From assembly GCA_934667065.1 (NCBI GenBank), contig CAKULD010000003.1:124001-188000 (forward strand): a DNA stretch of 64,000 bases. The letters run 5' to 3'. Position 1 is the first letter of the stretch. Each line of letters starts with the position of its first letter. This stretch comes from an uncultured Collinsella sp. Its GTDB lineage: Bacteria > Actinomycetota > Coriobacteriia > Coriobacteriales > Coriobacteriaceae. Shown piece after piece: positions 41,986-50,926 of the stretch. The position numbers and the translations under genes are program-made. The notes beneath the pieces were generated by a model. The model saw only the letters and a list, made by a program, of their open reading frames with translations. It was not told the origin of the DNA and searched no databases.

Positions 41986-43548
41986 ATGAGTGACTTGAGA
42001 TTCTGCCCGGCATGCGGGGCGCAACTGCCTCGGGTTGCCGGTGTGCCGGTGCGGTTTTGCCCGGGTTGCGGCGTCCGGCTCGAGGGCGTTGCATGCGGCC
42101 CGGATGCCACGGGGTCTGTGGATGATGCGGCTGACGATGATGGCGCGGGTGAAGGTTGCGAGCCGAGCGTGGCCGTGCCGGCAGATGTGCCAACGCGGAG
42201 TGCCGAGGCCGCGTCACCGTCTGGCAGCACAGCCTCGGCGGGTGCTCCCCGCGTCGGCGACCTCGAGCTCCATACCGCATGCGATGTTTCTGGCGGTCAG
42301 GCACTCGCGCAGGTGGCATTGCCGCGGGATTGGCGTATCGAAGAGGCACATCTTGAGCGTAGCGGTAGCTTCGACTGCCCGATTTCGGTTGGCGTGACGG
42401 CGGCGGGCCCCGCGGGCGAGCGGATTGTGTACCGCTCCGAGCTCTGCTACGTGGATGCGGGCGCCGTTGCCAAGCGCATTCCCACGCAAACCGAGCGCAA
42501 GGCGTTTATGCACGTGGAGGCAGCTTGCGACGAGCTGGCCCAGGCCTGCGCGGCACAGCTGGGCGCGCGGGCGGAGGTTGTGGCCGAGCAGCCGTACCCG
42601 TCGAGCGCGGCGGTCGATATCGAGCACGAGCGTGCCCGCGTAAAGCGCGAGGCGGCAAACGATTTTGCGATTCAGGGCTTTACGATGGAGCCGAGCGATG
42701 TGATCTATGAGTGCCGCATGCGTAGATACCGGATCGCGGGCGCCCCAGTACCCACTGAGCTTACGGTGGCTGCCAAAGTCGAGGGCTATGTGGCCTCGAT
42801 CGGCGGAGTCGCGGGCTCTATGGGTAAAGGCATTGCCGCCGGGGCCGAGGCGCTGCTGGGCGCGGGCCTTTCGATCGGGCTCATCGGCGGCGTTCTGGGC
42901 AAGCGCCTGCGCGAGCGCCAGGCGGCGGCAGCGGCGGGGCAGAGCGTCGTGCAAGAGCAGGCTACGGATCAAGGCGATTGCCCAGACGAGGCGCCGTTTA
43001 AGCTGGGGGCGGCCGACCTGTTGCAGTGGCGTATCAGGGACAGCTTCTGTCTGGTTGCGCCAGAAGGCCGTCTGGACGAGGCGGCCTCTACGGCGCTTGC
43101 CTCAATGGCATCGACCCTGCGACTCAACCCGGAGCTTGCGCGCGAGGCATGCGCTCAAAAGCAGCAGATGGTGCTTGAACAGCGCCAACGCACGCAGATG
43201 AATATCGCCCAGCAGCAACAGCAGTTTGCAGCCTGGCAGCAGATGCATGCTTCGCAGCAGGCGGCGTTCGACAGTTACCAACAGGCATGGTTCGACCGCA
43301 GCGATCGTCAACACGCCGCGAACATGGCCGCCAGCGCAGCCAGTTTCTCCAGCGCGGGCGTGGGGACGGGCGCTGCCTCGTATTCCGATGCCATTCGCGG
43401 AGTCAATCATTACACCAGGCCCGACGGCACCGATGTCGAGGTTTCGGTGATGGCAGACCAAGCTTGGGTGAACGGCTCGGGCGATGTGATCGGCACGCGC
43501 GATGGCTTTGAGCCCGGTTTTGGCTGGACGGAACTGCCCCGTCAATAG
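41986..43548 (+). CDS. Zinc-ribbon protein of unknown function
   Basis: The 520-residue protein starts with two zinc-ribbon knuckles (RFCPACGAQLPR and RFCPGCGVRLEG, about 5-30). A unique alpha/beta region (about 90-265) follows, then a short hydrophobic stretch (GAEALLGAGLSIGLIGGVLG, about 275-305) and a Gln-rich helical region (about 400-440: QRTQMNIAQQQQQFAAWQQM). No enzyme motif was recognised. Zinc-ribbon heads are common on bacterial membrane or stress proteins. ATG 41977 is an alternative start 9 bases upstream. It starts 17 bases after the previous gene. Confidence 0.7.
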   Translation: MSDLRFCPACGAQLPRVAGVPVRFCPGCGVRLEGVACGPDATGSVDDAADDDGAGEGCEPSVAVPADVPTRSAEAASPSGSTASAGAPRVGDLELHTACDVSGGQALAQVALPRDWRIEEAHLERSGSFDCPISVGVTAAGPAGERIVYRSELCYVDAGAVAKRIPTQTERKAFMHVEAACDELAQACAAQLGARAEVVAEQPYPSSAAVDIEHERARVKREAANDFAIQGFTMEPSDVIYECRMRRYRIAGAPVPTELTVAAKVEGYVASIGGVAGSMGKGIAAGAEALLGAGLSIGLIGGVLGKRLRERQAAAAAGQSVVQEQATDQGDCPDEAPFKLGAADLLQWRIRDSFCLVAPEGRLDEAASTALASMASTLRLNPELAREACAQKQQMVLEQRQRTQMNIAQQQQQFAAWQQMHASQQAAFDSYQQAWFDRSDRQHAANMAASAASFSSAGVGTGAASYSDAIRGVNHYTRPDGTDVEVSVMADQAWVNGSGDVIGTRDGFEPGFGWTELPRQ

Positions 43549-43623
43549 CGTGAGCAGGCTATGGGTGAATCGATGTCGAGTGCATTGCTCGGCACCGTGA
43601 TAAAGAACGGGAAAGGAACAACG

Positions 43624-44379
43624 ATGAGGGAGACGGTTATTTCGCGCACGGCGTTTGTCGTGGCGGCGGGAACGGCGCTGCTGACGCTTGTGGGGTGCGG
43701 TGGACAGCAGGCGCAGGATACGACGGGTTTTAACGACGACCGCCCGGTAAAGGACAAGATGGACGCGGGCTCGTCATCGGGCGATTCCGGTGATGCGGGC
43801 GGCAGCTCGGATGCGGACGGCGGCTCGACGGATGCGTTCGATACGTGGTCGGACGACTGCTGGGATGCGCACCGCAACATCAGCATCGCGGCGTTGCTCG
43901 AGCTTAAGGGCTGGCAGTTGCAGGAATTTGCCTCGCAACAGGGCTATATCTGGCAAGATGCGCTCGAGATGTACGAGAACGAGGCCGGCCGCGTGCTCAG
44001 CGTCTGCAATATCAGCAAGGACGGCGCAACCGAATGGCTCGGTGAGGACGAAATCGGAAAGCTCGACAAGGGCGGAACCGGGAGCACCGTGATGTTTACG
44101 CTGCAACTTGCGGGCTATTCGAGTTGCGAGGACGTTATCGCGGGCTTTTCGGTGCCGGTCGAGGATCGGGCACAGATCACCTCGGGCTCGTGGATCGCGT
44201 GTGTTTACGGTTCCAACATGGCGCGTCACGTTGCCATGGTGAGCCCGATGGAAAATGGCGACTATCGCCTGGACCTCATTACCGAGGAGGCTATCAAGAC
44301 CGGTACGTTTACCCAGGGCGGCGGTGCCCCCACGATTGACGAATTTTGGCAGGAGAAGACCGGGCGCGCGCTCGGCTAA
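43624..44379 (+). CDS. Lipoprotein, paralogue of the next gene
   Basis: The 251-residue precursor has a signal peptide ending in the lipobox TLVGC (Cys about residue 25) and a Gly/Ser/Asp-rich linker (residues 30-75). The folded domain contains LLELKGWQLQEFASQQGYIW. The next gene has a similar LVRLLKHQNYEWQ region at the same relative place, so the two are likely paralogues. Function unknown; anchored outside the cell. AAAGGAAC precedes ATG 43624; an in-frame ATG at 43561 has no ribosome site and would mask the signal peptide. Confidence 0.72.
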   Translation: MRETVISRTAFVVAAGTALLTLVGCGGQQAQDTTGFNDDRPVKDKMDAGSSSGDSGDAGGSSDADGGSTDAFDTWSDDCWDAHRNISIAALLELKGWQLQEFASQQGYIWQDALEMYENEAGRVLSVCNISKDGATEWLGEDEIGKLDKGGTGSTVMFTLQLAGYSSCEDVIAGFSVPVEDRAQITSGSWIACVYGSNMARHVAMVSPMENGDYRLDLITEEAIKTGTFTQGGGAPTIDEFWQEKTGRALG

Positions 44380-44414
44380 GTGCGATGCGGCCAATATCAT
44401 AGCGAGGGACAAAC

Positions 44415-45101
44415 ATGAAGAACGAGATGACGATGAGCCGTGCGGCCTTTGTGGCGGGCGCGGGCGCGGCGGCTTGCGCGCTGGCTGGCTGCTCGGGCAC
44501 AACGAGCGGCGCGGGTGGCGCCAAAGCAGCGAGCACAGCGGACGCCGCCTGCGTGGACGACAATGCCAACGTGACGGTCTATGCCGCAATCAATCTGGGC
44601 GGTGCCGATCTGGTGCGCCTGCTCAAGCATCAAAACTATGAGTGGCAAGGCGAGAACGTGGGCTACGGCGCCGTCGATGACGCGGGATTTTTCGCCTTTA
44701 CCTTTTCCAAGGTTTCGGACGATGTGGACGAACTTGCAAATAGCGCGATACCGCTTTCGGAGTCCGAGTACAAGGAGCTTGAACCGGGCGGCGGAGACGA
44801 AAACGTCGCGATTCTACTCTCGGTAGGCGGCTATACGAAGGGCGAACGGGCACTCATCGGTGCGATTGGCGACGCAGCGATGGTGCAGGAGAAATGCACG
44901 ATTGACGATGCCTTGTATTGGCTGGTCAAAGCGCTTGACGGCCACCGTTACGTGATTATGGCCGACGACACCGAAGACGATGGCGACAGCGCTCATGACA
45001 TCTATATCTACAACGAGGCTTTTATTCGCACCGGCTACCTGAGCGGCGGTGACCAAATCGATATCGATGAGCTCTGGAGCCGCCTGGCCAACGCCTCATA
45101 G
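44415..45101 (+). CDS. Lipoprotein, paralogue of the previous gene
   Basis: The 228-residue precursor has a signal sequence MSRAAFVAGAGAAACALAGC with the lipobox Cys at about residue 26; the RAAFVAGAGAA start also resembles a Tat-type signal but lacks a twin arginine. The mature domain (about 45-228) shares the LVRLLKHQNYEWQGE element and the SRLANAS-like end with the upstream lipoprotein. No known domain. It starts 35 bases after the previous stop and ends at a palindromic terminator-like repeat. Confidence 0.72.
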   Translation: MKNEMTMSRAAFVAGAGAAACALAGCSGTTSGAGGAKAASTADAACVDDNANVTVYAAINLGGADLVRLLKHQNYEWQGENVGYGAVDDAGFFAFTFSKVSDDVDELANSAIPLSESEYKELEPGGGDENVAILLSVGGYTKGERALIGAIGDAAMVQEKCTIDDALYWLVKALDGHRYVIMADDTEDDGDSAHDIYIYNEAFIRTGYLSGGDQIDIDELWSRLANAS

Positions 45102-45108
45102 CGCACCA

Positions 45109-45149
45109 AAACCACCACAAAGGGGACAGGCACCTTTGTGGTGGTTTTT
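45109..45149. repeat. ACCACCACAAAGG palindrome, copy 4, terminator-like
   Basis: AAACCACCACAAAGG and CCTTTGTGGTGGTTT flank GGACAGGCA, with T residues after the right arm. It lies 7 bases after the lipoprotein stop. Confidence 0.85.
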
Positions 45150-45239
45150 GCCGGTTGCAGACTCGGCAAAGCGCGCCCGCATCGACGCCCTGCCTGCGCT
45201 AAACTGTGAAGCACGTACGCGATTACGAGAGGAGCCCGC

Positions 45240-45923
45240 ATGGAGGCTTACAAGCAAGAGTTCATCAAGTTTATGGTCGAGTCCGACGTTCTTAAGTTCG
45301 GTAGCTTTACGCTCAAGAGCGGCCGTCAGTCCCCGTTCTTTATGAACGCCGGTGCTTACGTGACGGGCTATCAGCTCAAGAAGCTGGGCGAGTATTACGC
45401 CCAGGCTATCCACGACAACTTTGGCGATGACTTTGACGTGCTGTTTGGACCGGCCTACAAGGGCATTCCGCTGGCCGTCGTGACCGCCATCGCCTACCAC
45501 GAGCTGTACGGCAAGGAGGTCAAGTACTGCTGCGACCGCAAGGAGGCCAAGGATCACGGCGCCGACAAGGGTAACCTGCTGGGCTACGAGCCCAAGGACG
45601 GCGACCGCGTGATCATGGTCGAGGACGTCACCACCAGCGGCAAGTCCATCGACGAGACCTATCCCAAGGTCAAGGCTGCCGCCGACGTCGAGATCAAGGG
45701 CCTCATCGTCTCCCTCAACCGCATGGAGGTCGGCAAGGGCGGCGTGACCACCGCTCAGAAGGAGATCGAGGCCAAGTACGGTTTCCCCGTCGCGAGCATC
45801 GTTTCCATGGCCGAGGTCGTCGAGACTCTCTACAACCACGAGATCGACGGCAAGGTCGTCATCGACGACGAGCTCAAGACTGCTATCGACGCCTACTACG
45901 AGCAGTACGGAGCCCGGGAGTAG
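45240..45923 (+). CDS. pyrE: Orotate phosphoribosyltransferase
   Basis: The 227-residue enzyme has the PRPP-binding signature VIMVEDVTTSGKSIDET (about 120-140), the N-terminal LKFGSFTLKSGRQSPFFMN and GPAYKGIPLAVVTAIAYHE. It makes orotidine-5'-phosphate from orotate and PRPP in pyrimidine synthesis. GAGAGGAG precedes the ATG. No other pyrimidine gene is nearby. Its TAG stop overlaps the first stem of the 172-nt structured element that follows. Confidence 0.95.
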   Translation: MEAYKQEFIKFMVESDVLKFGSFTLKSGRQSPFFMNAGAYVTGYQLKKLGEYYAQAIHDNFGDDFDVLFGPAYKGIPLAVVTAIAYHELYGKEVKYCCDRKEAKDHGADKGNLLGYEPKDGDRVIMVEDVTTSGKSIDETYPKVKAAADVEIKGLIVSLNRMEVGKGGVTTAQKEIEAKYGFPVASIVSMAEVVETLYNHEIDGKVVIDDELKTAIDAYYEQYGARE

Positions 45924-46094
45924 TTACGCGGTTTTACCAAACCGCGTAACGGCTTGACGCTGCAAGCCCGCCAGAGCGGCAATCTGCCTTTCAACTTCGG
46001 CGGCATGACCAGAAGGTCAATGCCGCCTCGTTTCAAGGCACCTTGCTCGCTCTGGCGGGCTTTCGCTGTCGGTACCAAAACATCGGCGTTGCCA
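45923..46094 (+). ncRNA. 172-nt structured element, copy 1 (after pyrE)
   Basis: A perfect 12-bp stem GTTACGCGGTTT/AAACCGCGTAAC at 45923-45950 is followed by a long hairpin: outer arms at 45964-45978 and 46048-46062 (15 bp), inner TGCCTT/AAGGCA and GGCGGCAT-GACC-AGAA-GGTC-A-ATGCCGCC. The end is ACATCGGCGTTGCCA. Copy 2 near 54.1 kb has the same length and order with paired changes in the stems. Strand is assumed from the upstream gene. It could be a structured 3' untranslated region, a small RNA or a mobile repeat. Confidence 0.6.
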
Positions 46095-46107
46095 GAGTGG
46101 TCATTGG

Positions 46108-46143
46108 GGACGTTCTTGTTTGACTAGTCGTTTAAGAACGTCC
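46108..46143. repeat. GGACGTTCTT palindrome
   Basis: GGACGTTCTT and AAGAACGTCC are perfect inverted arms with a 16-base loop. Confidence 0.65.
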
Positions 46144-46160
46144 AACGACTACTCGGAAAT

Positions 46161-46253
46161 GAGCGTGGATAATCTCCCGGTTTTGGCCTATGTGTGGGCT
46201 CAAAGTGGGAGATTATCCACTCTCGTTAGATAAGTGTCCGAAAATCCACGCTC
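46161..46253. repeat. Nested palindrome GAGCGTGGAT...ATCCACGCTC
   Basis: The outer arms (46161-46170 and 46244-46253) share the left side with a second pair GTGGATAATCTCCC/GGGAGATTATCCAC (46165-46178 and 46207-46220), so alternative hairpins are possible. It ends 3 bases from the RpiR stop codon. Confidence 0.65.
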
Positions 46254-46256
46254 GTT

Positions 46257-47111
46257 TTACTTCAGGCCCGGCAGGCGGGTGTAGGGGAATGAGCGCTCTA
46301 GGAATTCGGAGCAGCGGGCGTAGTCTTTGGCGAAGTAGCTGCTGTAGAGCGAATCGAGTACGTATTGCACGGCGATGTGGCTGGCGAACTGTGTGATGCG
46401 GTGCGTCATACTCTCGTGATCGCTCACCGTGAGGTAGGCGGCAAAGCCGGGGTGAATACGCGCGCAATAGGGCGTGCCGATGACAATGACCGGGACATGC
46501 CGGCTGCTGAGGATCGGCAAGATTTCCTTGAGGTTGGGTGCAAGGCCGCTGTAGGATATGACGATGGCCGCATGGCCGGAATCCGAGGCGAGCGCTGTGC
46601 GCACCTGGGCCTCGATGCTGCCGTAGCACGTGGCGCTTTTGCCGGACGAAAGCAGGCGGTCGTGGAACATCCCCGCTGGATAGAGGTTGTGCGAGCCCGT
46701 GTAGATATCGACCTGCCGTGCCTTCGCGATCAGTTTGGCGGCGTGGTCGAGCTGCATGGGGTCGAGCATCTCCTGTGTCTCGGCCAGCGTGGTCTGGTAG
46801 AGCCCTTCCATGCGTTCCATAACCTGTGCAGGCGTGGATGTGGCATCGAAGGGAAAGTTGATATCCACGTCGCGGCGGTTGCCCGCCTCGGTCGCCAGGC
46901 GGATGAGCTCGACCTTGAGGTCCTTAAAGCCCTCGAGGCCGAGCTTTTTGCAAAAGCGGTGCACGCTCGCGACCGAAACGTTGGTGCGGGCAGCAAACTC
47001 CTTAATGGACAGTCCACGGATTTCCTCGCCCATGGCAAGGGCCGAGATGCCGAGCTGCTGCTCGGTAGGGGTTAGGCCCTGCGCCTCGGTAATCTTGCGT
47101 TTGATATCCAT
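46257..47111 (-). CDS. MurR/RpiR family transcriptional regulator
   Basis: The 284-residue regulator has an N-terminal helix-turn-helix of the RpiR type (about 35-55: SIKEFAARTNVSVASVHRFC followed by KKLGLEGF) and a C-terminal SIS phosphosugar-binding domain (about 110-250: VDIYTGSHNLYPAGMFHDRL, AIVISYSGLAPNL). RpiR regulators respond to phosphorylated sugars. It lies immediately downstream on the same strand of a large glycoside hydrolase, so it may be co-transcribed or control local sugar genes. Met 47111 is chosen from GGGAG 6 bases upstream. Confidence 0.88.
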   Translation of the reverse strand: MDIKRKITEAQGLTPTEQQLGISALAMGEEIRGLSIKEFAARTNVSVASVHRFCKKLGLEGFKDLKVELIRLATEAGNRRDVDINFPFDATSTPAQVMERMEGLYQTTLAETQEMLDPMQLDHAAKLIAKARQVDIYTGSHNLYPAGMFHDRLLSSGKSATCYGSIEAQVRTALASDSGHAAIVISYSGLAPNLKEILPILSSRHVPVIVIGTPYCARIHPGFAAYLTVSDHESMTHRITQFASHIAVQYVLDSLYSSYFAKDYARCSEFLERSFPYTRLPGLK

Positions 47112-47133
47112 TCGAACTCCCGCACTCGCCAAG

Positions 47134-47170
47134 CCTGCCAAAAAGGGACAGGTTTATTTTGGCAGGTTTT
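47134..47170. repeat. CCTGCCAAAA palindrome, copy 1
   Basis: CCTGCCAAAA and TTTTGGCAGG flank AGGGACAGGTTTA. It overlaps the last codons and the stop codon of the glycoside hydrolase on the minus strand. Confidence 0.8.
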
Positions 47171-49760
47171 GTCCGCGAAGGGTAACGGGGCCAAGGACGC
47201 CGCTGGGGGCGATGGGCTCGGTGAGGGCGAAAATGTCGGGAATCGCATGGTCGAGTGTGTTGATGGCGTCGATGGTGAGTTCGTGCGTGCCGGCGACAAG
47301 CGGGCCGGCGGCAAAGCGGTAGGGCGGGCAGATACGCGTGCCGAGCGAGTGCCCGTCGAGCGTGAGCGTCGCGACTTCGTAGACATCACCCAGGTCAATG
47401 GCGGTGTCGGCAAGGTTGTCCGCCAGCTCGAATGACGTGCGGTAACGGTATGTGCCGCAGGTGCCGGCGAACTGCTCGGCCGTGAGGTCGCACAGGTGCT
47501 CGAGCTTTTGCAGCTCGCCAAAGGCCCCGTCGCCTCCGGCGGGGGAGAGGGCGACGGTCCAGGGACCGTCGATATCGAGGACGGGCGCACTATCCGCGCC
47601 TGCGCTCGTGTCCGCGCAGCTATCGGACTCGACTTCGCCGTTTGCCTCCAAAACGACAACGCAGCTCTCGAAGGGCTCCAGCTCCAGCACGCCGTCAAAC
47701 GCAACGGGTTCGGTACCGTTCAGCAGGTCGAGGCGCGTGCCGCACAGGCGCTCGCCTCGAGCAAGTGCAACCGTGCAGCGAATGCTCTCTCGCGGATGCT
47801 CGTTGACTAGCATCACATAGGTCTCGCCCGCACGCTCGTAGCGCAGTGCGCGCAGCCAGGGCTGCGGCGTATCGGTCACAACGGTCTGCAGCCCCGCGGC
47901 TGCCAGCACGTCCGCCACGCCGGCAAGCGGCGTCGCCGTAAGCCCGTCCAGCTCGGCCGCGCCATCCGCGTCATAGAGCGCACTCGGCACCTTGTCGACG
48001 GCAAGCACCATAACGCCCGCGGCCATCATGCGCCTCGCCGCCTCTGTCGTAGCAGCGCCAATAAACGAGGCTCCGGGCAGAACAAACGCCTGATAACGGC
48101 AGCCGTTAACGGCAAACGTTCCATCGGCAATCGAAACCTCGTAACGCTTCTCATCCTCAAAAGCCTCTGCCGGCACAAAATCAAAGTCAATCTGCGCGCG
48201 CGTGAGCTCGGTCGCCACACGCTCGATGGGCATGGCGTTGCCGGCCCATTCGGCGTCGGCATGGTACAGAATGGCGACGGGGCGAGCGGCATGACCTCCC
48301 GAAAGCAGCGTCGCCGTGCGATTCATATAGCGCATGAGCTGGCCAAAGTGCGGCCATTGCGGGTTGTTGCCGTGCGCGTAAAAATGCGGTGGGCAGTCCC
48401 AATCGGGGAAGGGCGCCATGCTAAACGCGTGTGGCGTAAACCAGTTAATACCGCGGACGAGCATATGGTCGGCAATCCATTTCATCTCGCGCAGGCCCTC
48501 GTGCCAGCCAAAGGCGCCAAAGACCTCGGCCATGCAACGCCCCTGCTTTTTGGGGTCGAGGCGCGCGGCCGAAGAGCCCAGCTTGGCAAGCGCGTACGTA
48601 AAGAACTCCATGTTCCACGCGCCGTGGAAATAGCTGTAGTGCCCACGGTCGACGCCGGGGACGAGCTGATTGATGACAACATCGATGCCCGCCATGTCCT
48701 GCCCCGCGACCGCGCGGAAGTAGTGTCCCGCGCCCTGGCCCAGACGTGTGTGGCAACTCTTGTCCTCGATCACATGTCCAATGTGCATAACGCCGTGCGC
48801 GCGGCACCAATCGCCGATCTGCTCGTCAAAGCACGCGCGGTAGAGCTGCGTGGCAAGGTCCATATAGGCGTGGCGGGTCCGGGCGCCGTCCGCCTCGCGC
48901 GTCCAAAGGCCGTGCAACTTGGCAAGCCAATTCGCGCCAAGCGCATCGTGCAGGCGGTGGGCAAGCTCGTCCGACCACGGCAGCGCTAGGTCGCCTCGCC
49001 CGATAAAGCTACTGGTAGAAGCATCGTCAAGCGTGGTGCCCTTCTCGTTCATAAAGCCGGGCTCGTCGGTAAAGAAGCCCAAGACGGTCTTGCCGAACTC
49101 GTCGCCCAGATGCTCAAACGTGGGCTCGTAGACGGCATCGATCAGCACGCGGCACGAGGCGGCGTCGACCATGTTGATGTACTCGTCGCGAAAGCCGGTC
49201 TTTTGGCTGGTGACGTAGAGCTCAATCGTGGTAACGCCGGCGAGAGCGTCAAAACGCAGGCGGGTAGGGGTGCCGTCGTCGGCATGCTCAACAGCAAGCG
49301 CAAGATCGAGCGGCATACCGGCGGCGTCAAAAGCCGCTGCGCCCACAAAGCGCTCCGTGGGATCCATGAGATTGCCGAGCTTGATAGTCGTGGACGGCTG
49401 AGGACCGACAACCGTTATCGTGCGATGCTTGAGCACGGTCTTCTTGAGCGCGAGGCCGACGCCCTCGCCTTCGAGCGCGCCATTGGCATAGCCCGTGGGG
49501 AAGTGCGCGTCATCGAGCAGCCAGATCTTCAATCCCAGACGCTTGCACTCGTCGATAATAAACCACAGGTCGGACCACCAACCGTCGCGACAAAAATCGG
49601 GATGCGTGCGCGACTCAAGACAGACCTCGCGGATGTCCGCGCCGGCAATCTGCTCCAGATACTCGGTGATTGTCTCGCGCGCCTCGCCCCTGAGCCACAA
49701 GAACGGAAGCACATGGTTGTCATAAGTGCCGCCAAGCACCTGCTCAAAATACGCCGCCAT
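47154..49760 (-). CDS. Large glycoside hydrolase of uncertain family (GH106/GH2-like layout)
   Basis: The 868-residue protein has an N-terminal TIM-barrel-like region (about 10-470: EVCLESRTHPDFCRDGWWSD, KIWLLDDAHFPTGYANG, LGFFTDEPGFMNE, HVIEDKSCHTRLGQGAGHY). Middle domains follow, then a C-terminal jelly-roll (about 740-850: IDLGDVYEVATLTLDGHSL), as in GH106 rhamnosidases and GH2-type enzymes. Conserved Asp/Glu in FFTDEPG are candidate catalytic residues. No signal peptide is present. GGAGGA precedes ATG 49760. The last residues and stop codon come from a CCTGCCAAAA repeat, so the C-terminus may have been altered by repeat insertion. It is divergent from an AraC regulator. Confidence 0.68.
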   Translation of the reverse strand: MAAYFEQVLGGTYDNHVLPFLWLRGEARETITEYLEQIAGADIREVCLESRTHPDFCRDGWWSDLWFIIDECKRLGLKIWLLDDAHFPTGYANGALEGEGVGLALKKTVLKHRTITVVGPQPSTTIKLGNLMDPTERFVGAAAFDAAGMPLDLALAVEHADDGTPTRLRFDALAGVTTIELYVTSQKTGFRDEYINMVDAASCRVLIDAVYEPTFEHLGDEFGKTVLGFFTDEPGFMNEKGTTLDDASTSSFIGRGDLALPWSDELAHRLHDALGANWLAKLHGLWTREADGARTRHAYMDLATQLYRACFDEQIGDWCRAHGVMHIGHVIEDKSCHTRLGQGAGHYFRAVAGQDMAGIDVVINQLVPGVDRGHYSYFHGAWNMEFFTYALAKLGSSAARLDPKKQGRCMAEVFGAFGWHEGLREMKWIADHMLVRGINWFTPHAFSMAPFPDWDCPPHFYAHGNNPQWPHFGQLMRYMNRTATLLSGGHAARPVAILYHADAEWAGNAMPIERVATELTRAQIDFDFVPAEAFEDEKRYEVSIADGTFAVNGCRYQAFVLPGASFIGAATTEAARRMMAAGVMVLAVDKVPSALYDADGAAELDGLTATPLAGVADVLAAAGLQTVVTDTPQPWLRALRYERAGETYVMLVNEHPRESIRCTVALARGERLCGTRLDLLNGTEPVAFDGVLELEPFESCVVVLEANGEVESDSCADTSAGADSAPVLDIDGPWTVALSPAGGDGAFGELQKLEHLCDLTAEQFAGTCGTYRYRTSFELADNLADTAIDLGDVYEVATLTLDGHSLGTRICPPYRFAAGPLVAGTHELTIDAINTLDHAIPDIFALTEPIAPSGVLGPVTLRGQNLPK

Positions 49761-49876
49761 ATACGCTCCTCCAAAACCAACCTTTCAAATCCATTGAAGT
49801 CAGAGTACGTCGAGCGCGTCGTCCTGCTAATATCAAAACCACGGCAGAATATGACCGAATCAACGATGGTGGTGCT

Positions 49877-50884
49877 ATGGATATCGCATGTTTGGACAGC
49901 CTTCTGCTCAAGCTGACCGACAGCGAGCGCGCCTATCGCGCGGGCGCCCGCTATGACTGGAACGATGTACTCGGTCAAGGTAATCGAGGAGATGTCGATG
50001 GTCGACATATCCGTAAAATCGGCAACCCAACGCTTGCCCTACGACAAGAAGGCATGCCCGAGGGCCTATCGATTGTGCGCAACTCGCGCTTCAATCCTGT
50101 GCCGGAACACGTGCATGATTATGTCGAAATCAGCTATGTCTATCGAGGACGAGCGCCGCAAATCGTTAACGGTGCGGCGCTCACGCTTGCTCAAAACGAG
50201 GTGCTCCTGCTCGATGCCGCCTGCCCGCATGCCGTAGGCGAGCTCGGCGAGCACGACATTATGTTGAGCGTCATCATTTCGCGGCCAATGCTCAGCCGCA
50301 GCCTGGAGCAAAGCCTTTCGCCCGCAAGCGCGGTCTCGCGGTTCCTGCTCAACGCCCTCAACGATGAAACCGACCATCGCGGCCACGTGCATTTCCATAC
50401 GGGCAGCAGCCGCCGTGTGCGCCGCTATATGCAGGAGATGCTGTGCGAGCGCCTGGACCCCACGCCGGCGAGCCCCCAGATTGTCTCGAGGCTGTTCGAG
50501 CTGCTGCTGGTTGAGCTCATGCAAAGCTACGAAGCCGGCCTGCTGCAAACGGATGCACCCGCGCTGCCATCGGCGCAAGTTGCGGCGGCGATGGGCTACA
50601 TTGAGCGCCATGCCCGCGACTGCACGCTCGACGACGTGGCCCGCCATCTGCACCTGAGTCCCAACTACGCAAGCGCGCTGCTCAAACGGCAGACAGGTCG
50701 CACGTTTATGCAGCTGGTGCAGGAGAGCCGCCTGGCGCGCGCGGCGGCACTGCTCGAAGCCGGCGCCACTGCAGAAGCCGCGGCGCGCGAGGCGGGTTAT
50801 GCCAACATGAGCTTCTTTTACAAAAAGTTTGTCGAGCGCTATGGCTGCACGCCGGCGGCCTATCGTCAGCGTTTGCCCAGATAA
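49877..50884 (+). CDS. AraC family transcriptional regulator
   Basis: The 335-residue protein has an N-terminal cupin-like sensor region (about 60-130: PVPEHVHDYVEISYVYRG, VLLLDAACPHAVGE) and a C-terminal AraC double helix-turn-helix (about 235-330: CTLDDVARHLHLSPNYASAL, AAAREAGYANMSFFYKKFVE). It is transcribed divergently from the large glycoside hydrolase with a 116-bp gap between them, and probably activates it in response to a sugar. The start has only a weak ribosome site. Confidence 0.88.
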   Translation: MDIACLDSLLLKLTDSERAYRAGARYDWNDVLGQGNRGDVDGRHIRKIGNPTLALRQEGMPEGLSIVRNSRFNPVPEHVHDYVEISYVYRGRAPQIVNGAALTLAQNEVLLLDAACPHAVGELGEHDIMLSVIISRPMLSRSLEQSLSPASAVSRFLLNALNDETDHRGHVHFHTGSSRRVRRYMQEMLCERLDPTPASPQIVSRLFELLLVELMQSYEAGLLQTDAPALPSAQVAAAMGYIERHARDCTLDDVARHLHLSPNYASALLKRQTGRTFMQLVQESRLARAAALLEAGATAEAAAREAGYANMSFFYKKFVERYGCTPAAYRQRLPR

Positions 50885-50885
50885 A

Positions 50886-50920
50886 ACCGACCAAAATAAA
50901 CCTGTCCCTTTTTGGCAGAT
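50886..50920. repeat. CCTGCCAAAA palindrome, copy 2 (inverted orientation)
   Basis: ACCGACCAAAATAAACCTGT is followed by CCCTTTTTGGCAGAT. It begins 2 bases after the AraC stop. Confidence 0.75.
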
Positions 50921-50926
50921 ATCAGG

